Shown: positions 42,473-52,570 of the stretch, in pieces
How the letters are laid out: every line of letters begins with the position of its first letter
Numbering within the stretch: the first letter of the stretch is position 1
Source: Acetobacteraceae bacterium
Lineage (GTDB): Bacteria; Pseudomonadota; Alphaproteobacteria; Acetobacterales; Acetobacteraceae
NCBI GenBank assembly: GCA_947475245.1
Contig: CANJLW010000004.1
Span: 1 to 64,000 of the forward strand
Reading direction: 5' to 3'
DNA: 64,000 nt
Position numbers and translations under genes: made by a program
Notes under the pieces: generated by a model
Told to the model about the DNA's origin: nothing
Databases searched by the model: none
What the model saw: only the letters and a program-made list of their open reading frames with translations

Positions 42473-43843
42473 ATGAACGACGCCACCGCACCCGGGCTTC
42501 TCGATCGCGCCATCCGCCGCATCACCTCTGTCTGGCGCGACATGGCGTCCGGGGTAGCGGAAGACAGCCTTGAAGTGCAGATGCGCGCCTGCCTCGCCGG
42601 CAAGGGCGGAGAGGTCAGCGCGCGCAATCGCACCGCGCGACTGGCAGAAACCTATCTCAGCCTCGATCAAACGGGACGGCGGGATTTCCTGCTGCTCCTG
42701 GCCGGCTTCGATGCCGATATGGGGGTGGTCGCGGCGGCCTACGATACGGTGCGTTCGGCAACAGGCCCCGCGGAACGCGCCGCCGCCGCCGCCGCGCTGC
42801 GACGAGCGCTGGAACCGCCGCGGGTGCGGCTGCTGACGCAATTCACCTCCATCCCCGACGGACGCAAGTTCCTGGTCGATCTGCGCGGCTTCCTGCTGAA
42901 GACCAAGGGCGACGATCCGCTGCTGGCGGCGCTGGATTCCGACCTGCGCGGCTTGCTCGCGGCGTGGTTCGATATCGGCTTTCTGGAACTGCAACGGATC
43001 GACTGGAACAGCCCCGCGGCGCTGCTGGAAAAGCTGGTGGATTACGAAGCCGTGCATGCCATTCGCGGCTGGCGCGATCTGAAGAACCGGCTCGACTCCG
43101 ATCGTCGCTGCTACGCCTTCTTCCACCCCCGCATGCCCGGGGAGCCGTTGATCTTCGTCGAAGTCGCGCTGGTTCAGGGCCTGGCCGGCAGCGTGCAGGA
43201 ACTGCTCGACGAAGACGCCCCGGTTCAGGACCCGCGCCAGGCGGACACCGCGATTTTCTATTCCATCAGCAATTGCCAGCAGGGACTGTCCGGCATCAGT
43301 TTCGGCAATTTCCTGATCAAGCGCGTGGTGGAAGAACTCACCGCCGAATTCCGCAACCTGAAGACTTTCGCCACGCTTTCGCCGATCCCCGGCTTTCGCC
43401 GCTGGCTCGATGCGGCGCTGACCGCCAACGCGCACGATCTGCTGACGGATGAGGAAGCATCCAGCCTGGGATCGGCGCTGCCGGCCGAAAACGGCGCGCG
43501 ATCGCTGGCCGGTATCCTCGCCCGCCCGCATTGGTGGGACGAAGTGGCGCTGCGCAAAACCGCCGAACCGGTGCTGACGCGCCTGTGCGCGCGCTATCTG
43601 CTGACCGAGGCGAACGGCAAGCGCGCGCGCGACCCCGTGGCGCATTTCCATCTGTCGAACGGCGCGCGGATCGAGCGGTTGAACATGAACGGCGACACAT
43701 CGGACAAGGGCGGCAAGGAAAGCGCCACGATGATGGTTAACTACCTCTACGATCTCGCGCGGATCGAGGCCTGGCACGAAGACTATGCCGGGGACGGCAA
43801 GCGCAACGCCTCCACCGCCGTGCGCAGGCTGACGCGGAGCTAA
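42473..43843 (+). CDS. Malonyl-CoA decarboxylase
   Basis: A 456-residue protein like the MatA/MLYCD family. The N-terminal helical domain is followed by the catalytic part with ATLSPIPGFRRWL (Ser) and DPVAHFHLSNGARIERLN (His), both diagnostic, and YSISNCQQGLSGISFGNFLIK. It converts malonyl-CoA to acetyl-CoA and CO2, clearing malonate taken up as carbon source or regulating fatty-acid synthesis. The usual matB (malonyl-CoA synthetase) and a malonate carrier are not adjacent, though the MFS gene about 5 kb away moves organic acids. The start follows a weak GGAG. Confidence 0.93.
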   Translation: MNDATAPGLLDRAIRRITSVWRDMASGVAEDSLEVQMRACLAGKGGEVSARNRTARLAETYLSLDQTGRRDFLLLLAGFDADMGVVAAAYDTVRSATGPAERAAAAAALRRALEPPRVRLLTQFTSIPDGRKFLVDLRGFLLKTKGDDPLLAALDSDLRGLLAAWFDIGFLELQRIDWNSPAALLEKLVDYEAVHAIRGWRDLKNRLDSDRRCYAFFHPRMPGEPLIFVEVALVQGLAGSVQELLDEDAPVQDPRQADTAIFYSISNCQQGLSGISFGNFLIKRVVEELTAEFRNLKTFATLSPIPGFRRWLDAALTANAHDLLTDEEASSLGSALPAENGARSLAGILARPHWWDEVALRKTAEPVLTRLCARYLLTEANGKRARDPVAHFHLSNGARIERLNMNGDTSDKGGKESATMMVNYLYDLARIEAWHEDYAGDGKRNASTAVRRLTRS

Positions 43844-43921
43844 GCGCCGCCATTGAACCGGACGCGATTTCGCCGCAGGCTGCGGGCCGCGTCACGCAAG
43901 CGCATAGAAGGGGAAACCACC

Positions 43922-44278
43922 ATGGCTCTCGCCGTTCAGCATGTTCATCTGAAGACCCGCGACCCGAAGGCAACGATGCAGTACTACATCGATAATTTCG
44001 GCGCGACCTACAAAGCCGAAATGGCGGGGCGCGGCGTGCAACTCGATCTGCACGGCCTGCAACTCAACATCACCACATTGATCGCCGAACAAAACCACGA
44101 ACAGCATTACGGCATCGAACACATGGCCGTAACCACCGACGACTATCCCGCGACGATGGCGCAACTGCGTGCCAACGGCGTGAAAATTCTGGAAGAACTC
44201 ACCCCCGGCGGCGTCCGCCGCGTCGCCTTTGTGGAGGCTCCGGACGGCGCCCAGATGGAAATCATCGAGAAAGTCTGA
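43922..44278 (+). CDS. VOC family (glyoxalase-like) protein
   Basis: A 118-residue single VOC module. VQHVHLKTRDPKATMQYYIDNFGA supplies the first His; YGIEHMAVTTDD and FVEAPDGAQMEIIEK supply the later His and Glu positions of the metal site. It is probably a lactoylglutathione-lyase-like or isomerase enzyme. It has a GGGGAAACC ribosome region and is separated from the LLM oxidoreductase gene by 25 bases. Confidence 0.8.
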   Translation: MALAVQHVHLKTRDPKATMQYYIDNFGATYKAEMAGRGVQLDLHGLQLNITTLIAEQNHEQHYGIEHMAVTTDDYPATMAQLRANGVKILEELTPGGVRRVAFVEAPDGAQMEIIEKV

Positions 44279-44303
44279 ACGACCAACGGCAAGGGTGCGC
44301 GCG

Positions 44304-45233
44304 ATGGCTCTGAAGGATCGTATTCCGTTCGGCATGGCCTTGCCGCACCGCTCGCCCGACACGCTCGACATGGCGGTCGTCCGCCACGTCGCGCAACGGG
44401 CGGAAGCATTGGGCTTTCGCGACCTGTGGGTGACCGAGAACACGCTGGATCACGTCACCTGCTTCGATCCCGTCGTCGTGCTGACCTACGCGGCGGCGGT
44501 GACCAGCACCATTCGCCTCGGCGCGTCCGTTATCGTCCTGGCCGTCCATCATCCCGCGATGCTCGCGCACCAATGGGCAACCCTGGATACCGTCAGCAAC
44601 GGCCGAGCGATTCTGGGTGTGGGGCTGGGGCGGGAGCATCATTATCGGGAGTTCGAGGTGCCCCAGGCCGGGCGCGTCCGCCGCTTCCGTGAGGCGATCG
44701 AGGTCGTTAAATCGCTCTGGACCCAGGACAAGACCAGCTATCACGGCCAGTTCTATCACCTGGACGGCGCGACCATGCAGCCCAAGCCGGTGCAGAAGCC
44801 GCATCTGCCGCTATGGATGGGCGTCGGCCACCCCGACGCCGTCCGCCGCGCCGCGCGGCTTGCCGACGGGTGGATGGGTTCGGGCGGTTCCACGATCGCC
44901 GAGTTCGGCCGGTCCGTGCCGATCCTGAAGGAAGCCTTGGCAAAGGCCGGGCGCGATCCGGAGGATTTCCCGATCTCCAAGCGCATCTTCATGGCGGTGG
45001 ACGAAAACCCGCGCGTCGCGCGCGCTGAACTGGATCGCTGGTTCACCGAAGTCTATCACGATCCCAACGGTGCCGATGCGTCGGGCATTCACGGCACGCC
45101 GGAACACGTACGCGATCGGCTGGAAGAACTGATCGGCATGGGTGCCAATCATTTGATGTTGAACCCGATTTCCCGCCATGCCGAACAGTTGGAAGTCCTG
45201 GCGGACATCGTCGGCCTGTCGAACCAAAAATAA
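44304..45233 (+). CDS. LLM class flavin-dependent oxidoreductase
   Basis: A 309-residue TIM-barrel flavoprotein of the luciferase-like monooxygenase group. GFRDLWVTENTLDH, STIRLGASVIVLAVHHP and ILGVGLGREHHYREFEVPQ are typical of F420- or FMN-dependent members. It oxidises or dehydrogenates a small organic compound; cofactor is not resolved. It lies 24 bases before the binding-protein gene. Confidence 0.85.
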   Translation: MALKDRIPFGMALPHRSPDTLDMAVVRHVAQRAEALGFRDLWVTENTLDHVTCFDPVVVLTYAAAVTSTIRLGASVIVLAVHHPAMLAHQWATLDTVSNGRAILGVGLGREHHYREFEVPQAGRVRRFREAIEVVKSLWTQDKTSYHGQFYHLDGATMQPKPVQKPHLPLWMGVGHPDAVRRAARLADGWMGSGGSTIAEFGRSVPILKEALAKAGRDPEDFPISKRIFMAVDENPRVARAELDRWFTEVYHDPNGADASGIHGTPEHVRDRLEELIGMGANHLMLNPISRHAEQLEVLADIVGLSNQK

Positions 45234-45257
45234 CCTTAATCAAACGGGAGCGGAACA

Positions 45258-46799
45258 ATGGCGCGAACGGGTTTGCTGGCGCTTTTACTCTGGTGCGGGA
45301 TCGCGATCGGCGTGGCCCGGGCGGCCGACGATCCCGGCGCGAGCCTGGTGTTCTACGACGCCGCCGGCAATCAAACGCTGGACCCCGCCGATCCGCAGAA
45401 CAACAGCAGCTACGCCCATGATTCGCTGTTGGCGATCTACGATACGCTGATCCGGCTGGACAATCGCGGCAATCCCTCACCCGGCCTTGCGCAATCCTGG
45501 ACGCGCAACGCCGATCTGACCGAACTGACCATGAAGCTGCGCCCCGGCGTCGTCTTCCACGACGGCACCCGCCTGACCGCCGCCTTGGTTGCGCAAAACT
45601 TCGAACGCAGCACCGCGCTGGGCAAGCGCGCCGGCAGCGGCATCGCCGAAACCATGGCGCTGATCGCCTCCGTCACCACCGTGGGCGACGATACCGTCAA
45701 GCTGACGCTTAAGGTTCCCAACGGCCAGATCGAGGCCTGGATGGGCGGACCAAGCGGCATGATGATCAGCCCGGCAGGGTTCGCCGACGGCGCGACAGGG
45801 GTCGGCATCAAGCCCATCGGCGCGGGACCGTTTCGCCTCAAAAGCTTCGAGTCCAACGTGCGCATGGTCTCTGTGCGCAACGAAGACTACTGGGGCGGCA
45901 GCGCCGATCGCGCCGCCGGGTTCGAGCATCACTACGTCCCGGACGGGCGTGCTCGGCTGAACGCGGTGCGATCGGGTCAGGCCACCCTGGCGCTGCTCGA
46001 CTCCCGCCAAATCCCCGAGGCCAAGGGCGCCGGTCTGACGGTGCAGGTGACCGAGAAGAACGCGTTCTGGGTCATGTATTTCAACATCGCCCGCGCCGGT
46101 CTGACCGATCCGCGTATCCGCAAGGCCTTCATGCACGCGATCGACCGCGAAGCCCTGACGGACGCGCTGACCTTCGGCAGCAGCCGAGCGACGCAGCAGA
46201 TTTTCGCGGCGTCGTCGCCGTTGAATGTCAGGGCGTTGGATGGTGCCTATGCCTTCGACCCCGCCAAATCGCGCACCCTGCTTGCCGAAGCCGGTCTGAA
46301 GAACGGGCTGGATATCAATCTGCTGATCCTGAACAACACGGAATTCCGCCCGCTGGGCGAAGCGCTGCAATCGATGCTGGGCGAAGTCGGCGTGCGGTTG
46401 AAATTCGACACCGTCGACGTGTCCCAGTTCCCGCAATTCTATCTGCCCCCGCAGCGCGGCGATATGATGCTCGGCCGTTACGGTGGCCGCAGCGAACCGG
46501 TGCAGATGCTGTTCGAACTGATCGGAACCGGTGGGCCGTTCTCTCCCGGTGGCGCGGTGTCGACCGAAATCGACCGCCTGATCGCCGAGGCCCGCACCAT
46601 GGGCGTCGATAATCCGAAACGGGCGGAGGTCTTTCGTCGACTGGTCGACATCGCGTCCGAGCAGGTATCCCTCGTGCCCATCATGACGCGGTCGAACGTC
46701 TACGCCTATAAGCCGGGTTGCATTTCGAACCTGGAGGCTTACCTCCCCGGAGGAGCCGACCGCTTCAACGATGTGCGCGTCGGCGCGAAGTGCAAATGA
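45258..46799 (+). CDS. ABC transporter substrate-binding protein, family 5
   Basis: A 513-residue periplasmic binding protein with a signal peptide (LLALLLWCGIAIGVARAAD). ETLRL-type opening and LRPGVVFHDGTRLTAALVAQNFERS are family 5 (oligopeptide/nickel/dipeptide) signatures, followed by FWVMYFNIARAGLTDPRIRKAFMHAIDREALT. The permease and ATPase genes are absent, so it is an orphan component, perhaps serving a transporter elsewhere. Confidence 0.88.
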   Translation: MARTGLLALLLWCGIAIGVARAADDPGASLVFYDAAGNQTLDPADPQNNSSYAHDSLLAIYDTLIRLDNRGNPSPGLAQSWTRNADLTELTMKLRPGVVFHDGTRLTAALVAQNFERSTALGKRAGSGIAETMALIASVTTVGDDTVKLTLKVPNGQIEAWMGGPSGMMISPAGFADGATGVGIKPIGAGPFRLKSFESNVRMVSVRNEDYWGGSADRAAGFEHHYVPDGRARLNAVRSGQATLALLDSRQIPEAKGAGLTVQVTEKNAFWVMYFNIARAGLTDPRIRKAFMHAIDREALTDALTFGSSRATQQIFAASSPLNVRALDGAYAFDPAKSRTLLAEAGLKNGLDINLLILNNTEFRPLGEALQSMLGEVGVRLKFDTVDVSQFPQFYLPPQRGDMMLGRYGGRSEPVQMLFELIGTGGPFSPGGAVSTEIDRLIAEARTMGVDNPKRAEVFRRLVDIASEQVSLVPIMTRSNVYAYKPGCISNLEAYLPGGADRFNDVRVGAKCK

Positions 46800-46847
46800 C
46801 GCCGACGGCCGGACGGTCGTCGCGCAAGGAAACAGAGGCCTGACCGG

Positions 46848-48302
46848 ATGACCGTGCAATTTGCCTTCGACAACCTGTATGCCCAACTGCCGGAGCGTTT
46901 TTACGCCCGTCTGGCGCCGACGCCGGTTGCGGGCCCCAGGCTGATCCGCGTGAACAAGGGCCTGGCCGAAACCCTCGGCCTGGACCCCGATGCGCTGGCC
47001 GGCCCCGACGGCGTGGCCATCCTGTCCGGCAATCAACCGGCGGAAGGCGCGGCGTCCATCGCCCTTGCCTATGCCGGTCACCAGTTCGGCAATTTCGTGC
47101 CCCAACTCGGCGACGGTCGCGCGATCCTGTTGGGGGAGGTCGTGGGCCGTGACGGCCTGCGCCGCGACATCCAATTAAAGGGTGCCGGTCCAACCCCATT
47201 CTCCCGCCGCGGCGACGGGCGCGCCGCCCTGGGTCCAGTTCTGCGCGAATACCTCGTCAGCGAGGCCATGGCCGCGCTGGGCGTTCCCACCACCCGCGCG
47301 CTGGCGGCCGTCACAACCGGAGAGGCGGTCATGCGCGAGGGGCTGATGCCCGGCGGCATCCTGACCCGCGTCGCGTCCAGCCACATGCGCGTGGGGACAT
47401 TTCAATACTTCGCCGCGCGGAACGATACCGATGGCATCCGCCTCCTCGCCGATCATGCCATCGCTCGGCATTATCCGGATGCGGCGACGGCGGCCGATCC
47501 GTATCGGGCCTTTCTGGCCGGCGTGGTCGCGCGCCAGGCGGAACTGATCGCGCGCTGGCTGTTGATCGGTTTCATCCACGGCGTGATGAACACCGACAAC
47601 ATGTCGATTTCCGGCGAAACCATCGACTACGGCCCCTGCGCGTTCATGGACGAATACGATCCCGCGACCGTGTTCAGCTCCATCGATCGCGACGCGCGCT
47701 ATGCCTACGGCAACCAACCCAATATCGGCCTGTGGAACCTGACGCGACTGGCGGAAACCCTTCTGCCGCTGTTGGACCCCGACGAAAGCGCCGCCATCGA
47801 GATCGCCCGAGGCGTTCTGGGCACCTTCGGACCGCGCTTTCAGGCGCTTTACGTGGATGGGCTGCGCCGCAAGATCGGCCTTGCGGTGGATCGCGACGGC
47901 GACGCCGACCTGACGCTTGATCTGTTGAAACTGATGGCCGCCAACAATGCCGACTTTACCCTGACCTTCCGCAAGCTGGCGGACGGGACCGCGCGCGATC
48001 TGTTCATCGATGTCGCCGCCTTCGACGCCTGGCACGACCATTGGCAGCGGCGGCTGGCTTTCGAAAGCGCCTCCCCCGAAGCGCGGCGAACCGCCATGCG
48101 CGCCGTCAATCCCGCATTTATCCCGCGCAATCACAGGGTAGAGGCCGCGCTGAACGCCGCCATCGAACGCCGCGATTTCGAACCTTTCGACACCTTGATG
48201 ACGATCCTGTCGCGCCCGTTCGACGACCAGCCGGAATACGCGGAGTACATGCTGCCGCCCGAGGAGTCCGAACGCGTGCGCCAGACCTTCTGCGGCACCT
48301 GA
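46848..48302 (+). CDS. selO: Protein adenylyltransferase SelO (YdiU family)
   Basis: A 484-residue pseudokinase that transfers AMP to protein Ser, Thr or Tyr. [38 protein letters not shown] and [24 protein letters not shown] are diagnostic. It ends QTFCGT, with the C-terminal Cys that is selenocysteine in many eukaryotic homologues. In other bacteria it contributes to redox-stress response. It is co-directional with the flanking genes, 48 and 29 bases from them. Confidence 0.95.
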   Translation: MTVQFAFDNLYAQLPERFYARLAPTPVAGPRLIRVNKGLAETLGLDPDALAGPDGVAILSGNQPAEGAASIALAYAGHQFGNFVPQLGDGRAILLGEVVGRDGLRRDIQLKGAGPTPFSRRGDGRAALGPVLREYLVSEAMAALGVPTTRALAAVTTGEAVMREGLMPGGILTRVASSHMRVGTFQYFAARNDTDGIRLLADHAIARHYPDAATAADPYRAFLAGVVARQAELIARWLLIGFIHGVMNTDNMSISGETIDYGPCAFMDEYDPATVFSSIDRDARYAYGNQPNIGLWNLTRLAETLLPLLDPDESAAIEIARGVLGTFGPRFQALYVDGLRRKIGLAVDRDGDADLTLDLLKLMAANNADFTLTFRKLADGTARDLFIDVAAFDAWHDHWQRRLAFESASPEARRTAMRAVNPAFIPRNHRVEAALNAAIERRDFEPFDTLMTILSRPFDDQPEYAEYMLPPEESERVRQTFCGT

Positions 48303-48331
48303 ACCCAAAAAGACCGAAACGGAAACACGCC

Positions 48332-49729
48332 ATGTCGCTCAGCCGCGAATTCGCCGCCTTCGTCGCCAATCTGACGTACGAGGACCTGCCCGCCGCGGTC
48401 GTCGATCGCGCCAAGGGCGTGACGTTGCAGGCCCTGTCCTCGGCGCTGGTCGCCCACGACATGCCCGCGAGCAAGCAGGCGCTGGCGATGATGCAGGAAG
48501 AAGAGGCCGGCGGCGGCGGTTCGGCGACGGCCTTGTGCAGCGGCGCGAAGCTGACCAAGGCGGGTGCCGCCTTCGTCAACGCGGAAATGATGCTGGCCGG
48601 CGGCAAGTGGGACACGTTCCGCATGCTGACCCACCCCGGCACCGCGATCCTGCCGGCGGCGCTGGTGGCGGCAGAGATGACGGGATGCTCCGGCAAGGAA
48701 TTTCTGACCGGCGTCGCCGCGGCGTATGAGGTTATGGAACGCATGGCGTCGGAATTCATCCCGACCACCATGTCGCGCGGGTTCCACGCCGGGCCGGTAT
48801 TCGGCATCTTCGGCGCGGCCGTCGCCGCCGCGAAAATTCACGGCTTCGACGCCGACAAGGTGAACGCCGCCATCGCGCAATGCGTCAACCTCGCGGCCGG
48901 CAATCTGGAAGGCATCCGCAGCGGCGGCCGCTCTCTGCGCGAAGGCGGCGCCGTCCGCAACGCCCTGCTGGCCGTCGCCATGGCGCGCCACGGCACGCCG
49001 GGTGGCGAAACCACGCTGGAAGGCGAGGCCGGCTTCTATCATTCCTACACGGGTAACAATCTGGGGCAGTTGCGCTACAGCTTCACCGGTCGGAACACGG
49101 CCGATCCGCGCGCGATCACGGCGGGGCTGGGCAAGGATTGGATGTTCCTGGAAACCCTGTATCGCATCTACTCCACCGCCGGCTTCAACATCGCCCATGT
49201 CGATGTCACCGCCGCGCTGTGCGCCGAACACAAGATCGCCTATGCCGACATCGACCGCATCGAAGCGGTGGTGAACTGGTTCGAAACCGAATACCCCAGC
49301 CCGGCCTTCCCGCTGCCCGGCAGCGACGGCAAGCCGCGTGTCGGGAGCACGCAATACTTCACCGCCTATGGCGCGGCGACCGGCGGCTATCCCCTGCTGC
49401 GCGGCGGCCAGCCCGCCCCCGGCGAAACCGACCCGCCGGAAGTGCTGGACCTCATGCATCGCGTCACCCTGATCCCGATGGTGCGCCGCACGCTGTTCGG
49501 CCCCCGCATCACCGTGTTCACCAAAGACGGACGCAGCTTCACCCGCGAAGGCACCGGGCGGGAGTTCATCTGGGATTTTGAGGAACACGTCCGCCGCATC
49601 GCCCCGATCGGCGCGGGGCTGGGCATCTCCCCGGCGCAATATGGCCGCCTGACCGACCTGTGCCGCACGCTCGACCAGGCCGAGAACGCCGGTCCGGCGC
49701 TGATCGCGCTGACCGTGCCGCAAGCATGA
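48332..49729 (+). CDS. MmgE/PrpD family protein
   Basis: A 465-residue all-helical plus alpha/beta protein. MSRGFHAGPVFGIFGAAVAAAKIHG is the family core (HxGPxFG), with GGSATALCSGAKLTKAGAAFVNAEMM near the N-terminus. Known members are 2-methylcitrate dehydratase, aconitate decarboxylase and iminodisuccinate epimerase; no methylcitrate-cycle genes are near, so substrate is open. The longer frame upstream lies antisense-like within selO and was rejected; start is MSLSREFAAF. Confidence 0.85.
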   Translation: MSLSREFAAFVANLTYEDLPAAVVDRAKGVTLQALSSALVAHDMPASKQALAMMQEEEAGGGGSATALCSGAKLTKAGAAFVNAEMMLAGGKWDTFRMLTHPGTAILPAALVAAEMTGCSGKEFLTGVAAAYEVMERMASEFIPTTMSRGFHAGPVFGIFGAAVAAAKIHGFDADKVNAAIAQCVNLAAGNLEGIRSGGRSLREGGAVRNALLAVAMARHGTPGGETTLEGEAGFYHSYTGNNLGQLRYSFTGRNTADPRAITAGLGKDWMFLETLYRIYSTAGFNIAHVDVTAALCAEHKIAYADIDRIEAVVNWFETEYPSPAFPLPGSDGKPRVGSTQYFTAYGAATGGYPLLRGGQPAPGETDPPEVLDLMHRVTLIPMVRRTLFGPRITVFTKDGRSFTREGTGREFIWDFEEHVRRIAPIGAGLGISPAQYGRLTDLCRTLDQAENAGPALIALTVPQA

Positions 49730-49787
49730 TGGCCGCATTTCGAAAAAACGACTGGCAGAGAGCGGCGGGAGTGACTACATCGGCGGG

Positions 49788-50156
49788 ATGAACGCACCGA
49801 AATACAATAACTACCAAGACCGCCAGACCGCCTCCGCTAAAGCCAAGAGCGCCTTGCTCGAACGATTCAAGGCTCGCCCCGCGCCGGACAGCCCGGAAAT
49901 GCTGGAAAAGCAGGCGGAACGCCTTGCAATCGCCGCCGCCCGCGAAGCGCGCATGGCCGAACGCCAGGCCCAGAAGGAAGCCGAAGCCGCGCGCAAGGCC
50001 GAGGAAGCCGCCCTGCTCGCCGCGCAGGAGAAAATTCGCCTCGCCGAACAAAAGGCTCTGGACGCCGCGAAGAAAGAACGCGCCCTGGCCCTGGCCGCCG
50101 AACAGAAAGCCGCGCGCGATGCGCGCTACGCCGCGCGGAATGCTCGTCGCCGCTGA
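49788..50156 (+). CDS. DUF6481 family coiled-coil protein
   Basis: A 122-residue protein, almost all Ala, Arg, Lys, Glu and Gln after residue 35. It starts MNAPKYNNYQDRQTASAKAK and ends ARDARYAARNARRR, matching the DUF6481 pattern. It is predicted as one long coiled coil. Function unknown; widespread in alphaproteobacteria. It is 15 bases upstream of greB on the same strand. Confidence 0.8.
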   Translation: MNAPKYNNYQDRQTASAKAKSALLERFKARPAPDSPEMLEKQAERLAIAAAREARMAERQAQKEAEAARKAEEAALLAAQEKIRLAEQKALDAAKKERALALAAEQKAARDARYAARNARRR

Positions 50157-50171
50157 CCAAGCCTACCCCGC

Positions 50172-50696
50172 GTGACCGACGACGACGAAGACGACGCCCC
50201 GCGCCTCGCTTTGGGCGGGAAATTCTACATGACTCCCGCCGGCTATGCCCGCCTGCGGGAGGAGCATGACCAACTCATGCGCGTCGAACGCCCGCGCGTG
50301 GTGGAAATCGTGTCCTGGGCGGCGGGCAACGGCGACCGCAGCGAAAACGCCGACTACCAATACGGCAAGCGCCGCCTGCGGGAGATCGACAAGCGAGCAC
50401 GCTATCTGACCAAACGGTTGGAGAATGCGGAGATTGTCGATCCCTCTCGGCAGACCATGCGCAACCAGGTCTTCTTCGGCGCCACCGTGACCTATATCGA
50501 CGAGTCCGACGTCGAACGCACCGTGACCATTGTCGGAGTCGATGAGGCCGATATGACCCAGGGCAAGGTCAGCCTGACCTCCCCCATCGCCATCGCGCTG
50601 ATCAAGGCAAAGGCTAAGACCGGCGACGAAGTGTCGGTGCATACCCCGCGCGGGATCGAGACGATCGAGGTTCTGGCCGTCCGCTATCCGGACTAG
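50172..50696 (+). CDS. greB: Transcription elongation factor GreB
   Basis: A 174-residue Gre factor. The N-terminal coiled coil holds the catalytic acidic tip in NGDRSENADYQYGKRRL, then RRLREIDKRARYLTKRLENAEIV and a C-terminal FKBP-like domain with VDEADMTQGKVSLTSPIA. It rescues backtracked RNA polymerase by stimulating transcript cleavage. The start is GTG. It is coupled to the DUF6481 gene and followed 23 bases later by dinB. Confidence 0.95.
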   Translation: MTDDDEDDAPRLALGGKFYMTPAGYARLREEHDQLMRVERPRVVEIVSWAAGNGDRSENADYQYGKRRLREIDKRARYLTKRLENAEIVDPSRQTMRNQVFFGATVTYIDESDVERTVTIVGVDEADMTQGKVSLTSPIAIALIKAKAKTGDEVSVHTPRGIETIEVLAVRYPD

Positions 50697-50719
50697 CCGC
50701 ACGCATTTCCGCGTATGCT

Positions 50720-51832
50720 ATGGTCGGCACAGCCATGCTGCCCGACTCCGACCCGCACCAACATAGCCGCCGGATCGTGCATATCGACATGGATGCGTTC
50801 TACGCATCCGTGGAACAGCGCGATAACCCGGACCTGCTCGGCCTCCCCCTTGCGGTGGGCAGCCCGCGCGAACGCGGCGTCGTCGCCGCCGCAAGCTACG
50901 AAGCCCGCAAATTCGGCGTCCATTCCGCCATGGCCTCCGTCACCGCTCGTCGCAAATGCCCGGAACTGATCTTCGTCCCGCCCCGCTTCGACGTGTATCG
51001 CGCGGTTTCGCAACAAATCCATGCGGTCTTCGCGCGCTACACCGCGCTGATCCAACCGCTGTCGCTCGACGAGGCCTATCTCGACGTGACCGATGCCGTC
51101 GCCGAACACGGCTCCGCCACCGCCATCGCGCGCGCGATCAAGAACAGCATCCGCGCCGAAACCGGGCTGACCGCGTCGGCCGGCATTTCCTACAACAAGT
51201 TCCTGGCCAAGCTGGCCTCCGACTACCGCAAGCCCGACGGGCTGTTCGTCATCACGCCGGCGATGGGACCTGGGTTTGTCGAGGCCCTGGCGATCGGCAA
51301 GTTCCACGGCGTCGGGCCTGCAACGGCGGCGAAAATGGCCGAACTCGGCATTCACACCGGCGCCGATCTGCGGCGGCAAACGCGGGAGTTCCTGACGGCG
51401 CGCTTTGGCAAGGCCGGCGATTATTACTATTCGGCCGCAAGGGCCGAGGACCACCGCCCGGTCAACGCCGACCGGCGGCGCAAATCGATCGGCGCGGAAA
51501 CGACCTTTGCGCGCGACCTGACATCGTGGGACGATGTGCCGCCCGCCGTCGCGCCGCTGATCGCGAAGGTCTGGGCCGCCTATGCCAAGGGCGGTCTGAT
51601 CGGGCGCACCGTAACGATCAAGGTGAAATACGCCGATTTTCAGCAAATCACCCGCGCGCGATCCTGCGTCGATCCGATTGCCGCCGCGACGGTCGTGGAA
51701 CGGCTGAGCCTCGACCTGCTGCGCCCGCTGTTTCCGCCGCCGCGCGGTATACGCTTGCTGGGCGTCACGCTGTCGAACCTCGAGGACGCCGCGGCCCCCG
51801 CCCCCCGCCAACTCGCGCTTGGACTTGCATGA
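50720..51832 (+). CDS. dinB: DNA polymerase IV (Y-family)
   Basis: A 370-residue translesion polymerase. Catalytic acids lie in IVHIDMDAFYASVEQRD and SLDEAYLDVT; SYEARKFGVHSAM and SAGISYNKFLAKLASDYRKPDG are standard. It ends RQLALGLA, a beta-clamp-binding motif. It lacks proofreading and bypasses lesions. No LexA site was found upstream. After it, 232 bases to the GFA gene hold no gene. Confidence 0.95.
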   Translation: MVGTAMLPDSDPHQHSRRIVHIDMDAFYASVEQRDNPDLLGLPLAVGSPRERGVVAAASYEARKFGVHSAMASVTARRKCPELIFVPPRFDVYRAVSQQIHAVFARYTALIQPLSLDEAYLDVTDAVAEHGSATAIARAIKNSIRAETGLTASAGISYNKFLAKLASDYRKPDGLFVITPAMGPGFVEALAIGKFHGVGPATAAKMAELGIHTGADLRRQTREFLTARFGKAGDYYYSAARAEDHRPVNADRRRKSIGAETTFARDLTSWDDVPPAVAPLIAKVWAAYAKGGLIGRTVTIKVKYADFQQITRARSCVDPIAAATVVERLSLDLLRPLFPPPRGIRLLGVTLSNLEDAAAPAPRQLALGLA

Positions 51833-52064
51833 TGCGGCTTGTCGCGGCCGAAATCCTTTGCAAAGCGCGCGGCAACACAACCGGCCCACCCCGAACGATC
51901 CCGACTACGACGGCCCGCCGACCAGCCACCCCAGGCGGCCGTAAGCCTCGCGTCGATGGTCATCGGTCGGGTAATCGCGACAGTTTCGCGACACGTCGAA
52001 ATCGCATGGTCCGCCGCGTCAAACCGTGTCAGGCTCGCTGTCGCCTCAATCACAGGAGAGTCCC

Positions 52065-52478
52065 ATGGCGAAGATCGAAGGCGGCTGTTTCTGCGGCAAA
52101 GTGCGCTACAGCGCCGACGCGGAAACCATTTTTCAAGGCCTGTGCCACTGTAAGTCGTGCCAGAAAATCACCGGCACGTCGTTTTCCGTCGTCATCGCGA
52201 TCCCAACCCCGACGCTGACGGTCACGGGAGAGGTCAAGGTCTACGACAGCACCGGCGACAGCGGCCAAGGCACCCATTCCGGCTTCTGCCCGAACTGCGG
52301 CTCCCCGGTCATCGACACCGCCGACATCATGCAGGGCGTGACGATGATCCGCGCCGGCACGCTCGACGATCAAAGCTGGCTCGCGCCGACCATGGAAATC
52401 TACTGCGACAGCAAAATGCCGTGGGTGTCGCTGGGCGGTGACCTCAAGAGCTTCCCCAAGATGCCCAGCCCGGGATGA
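52065..52478 (+). CDS. GFA family protein (Mss4-like zinc fold)
   Basis: A 137-residue protein of the glutathione-dependent formaldehyde-activating (Gfa/CENP-V) fold. GGCFCGKVRY, CHCKSCQKITG and FCPNCGSPV supply the zinc cysteines. Most members are not true formaldehyde-activating enzymes. It has a good AGGAGAG ribosome site and stands alone. Confidence 0.9.
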   Translation: MAKIEGGCFCGKVRYSADAETIFQGLCHCKSCQKITGTSFSVVIAIPTPTLTVTGEVKVYDSTGDSGQGTHSGFCPNCGSPVIDTADIMQGVTMIRAGTLDDQSWLAPTMEIYCDSKMPWVSLGGDLKSFPKMPSPG

Positions 52479-52570
52479 TGTAGCGGGGTTGGCGCGCTTT
52501 CGCCCGCGGGATCTCGACAGCCCCCACCCTCCCGTCGGATGATCGATCCGAATAACCGGAGGGAATCGTC

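Noticed and set aside
50697-50719. LexA box upstream of dinB
   Set aside because: Only 23 bases separate greB and dinB and no GTTC-N7-GTTC or related motif is present; dinB probably shares the greB transcript.
51833-52064. Possible gene in the 232 bases after dinB
   Set aside because: The open frames there are shadows without ribosome sites or conserved-looking sequence.
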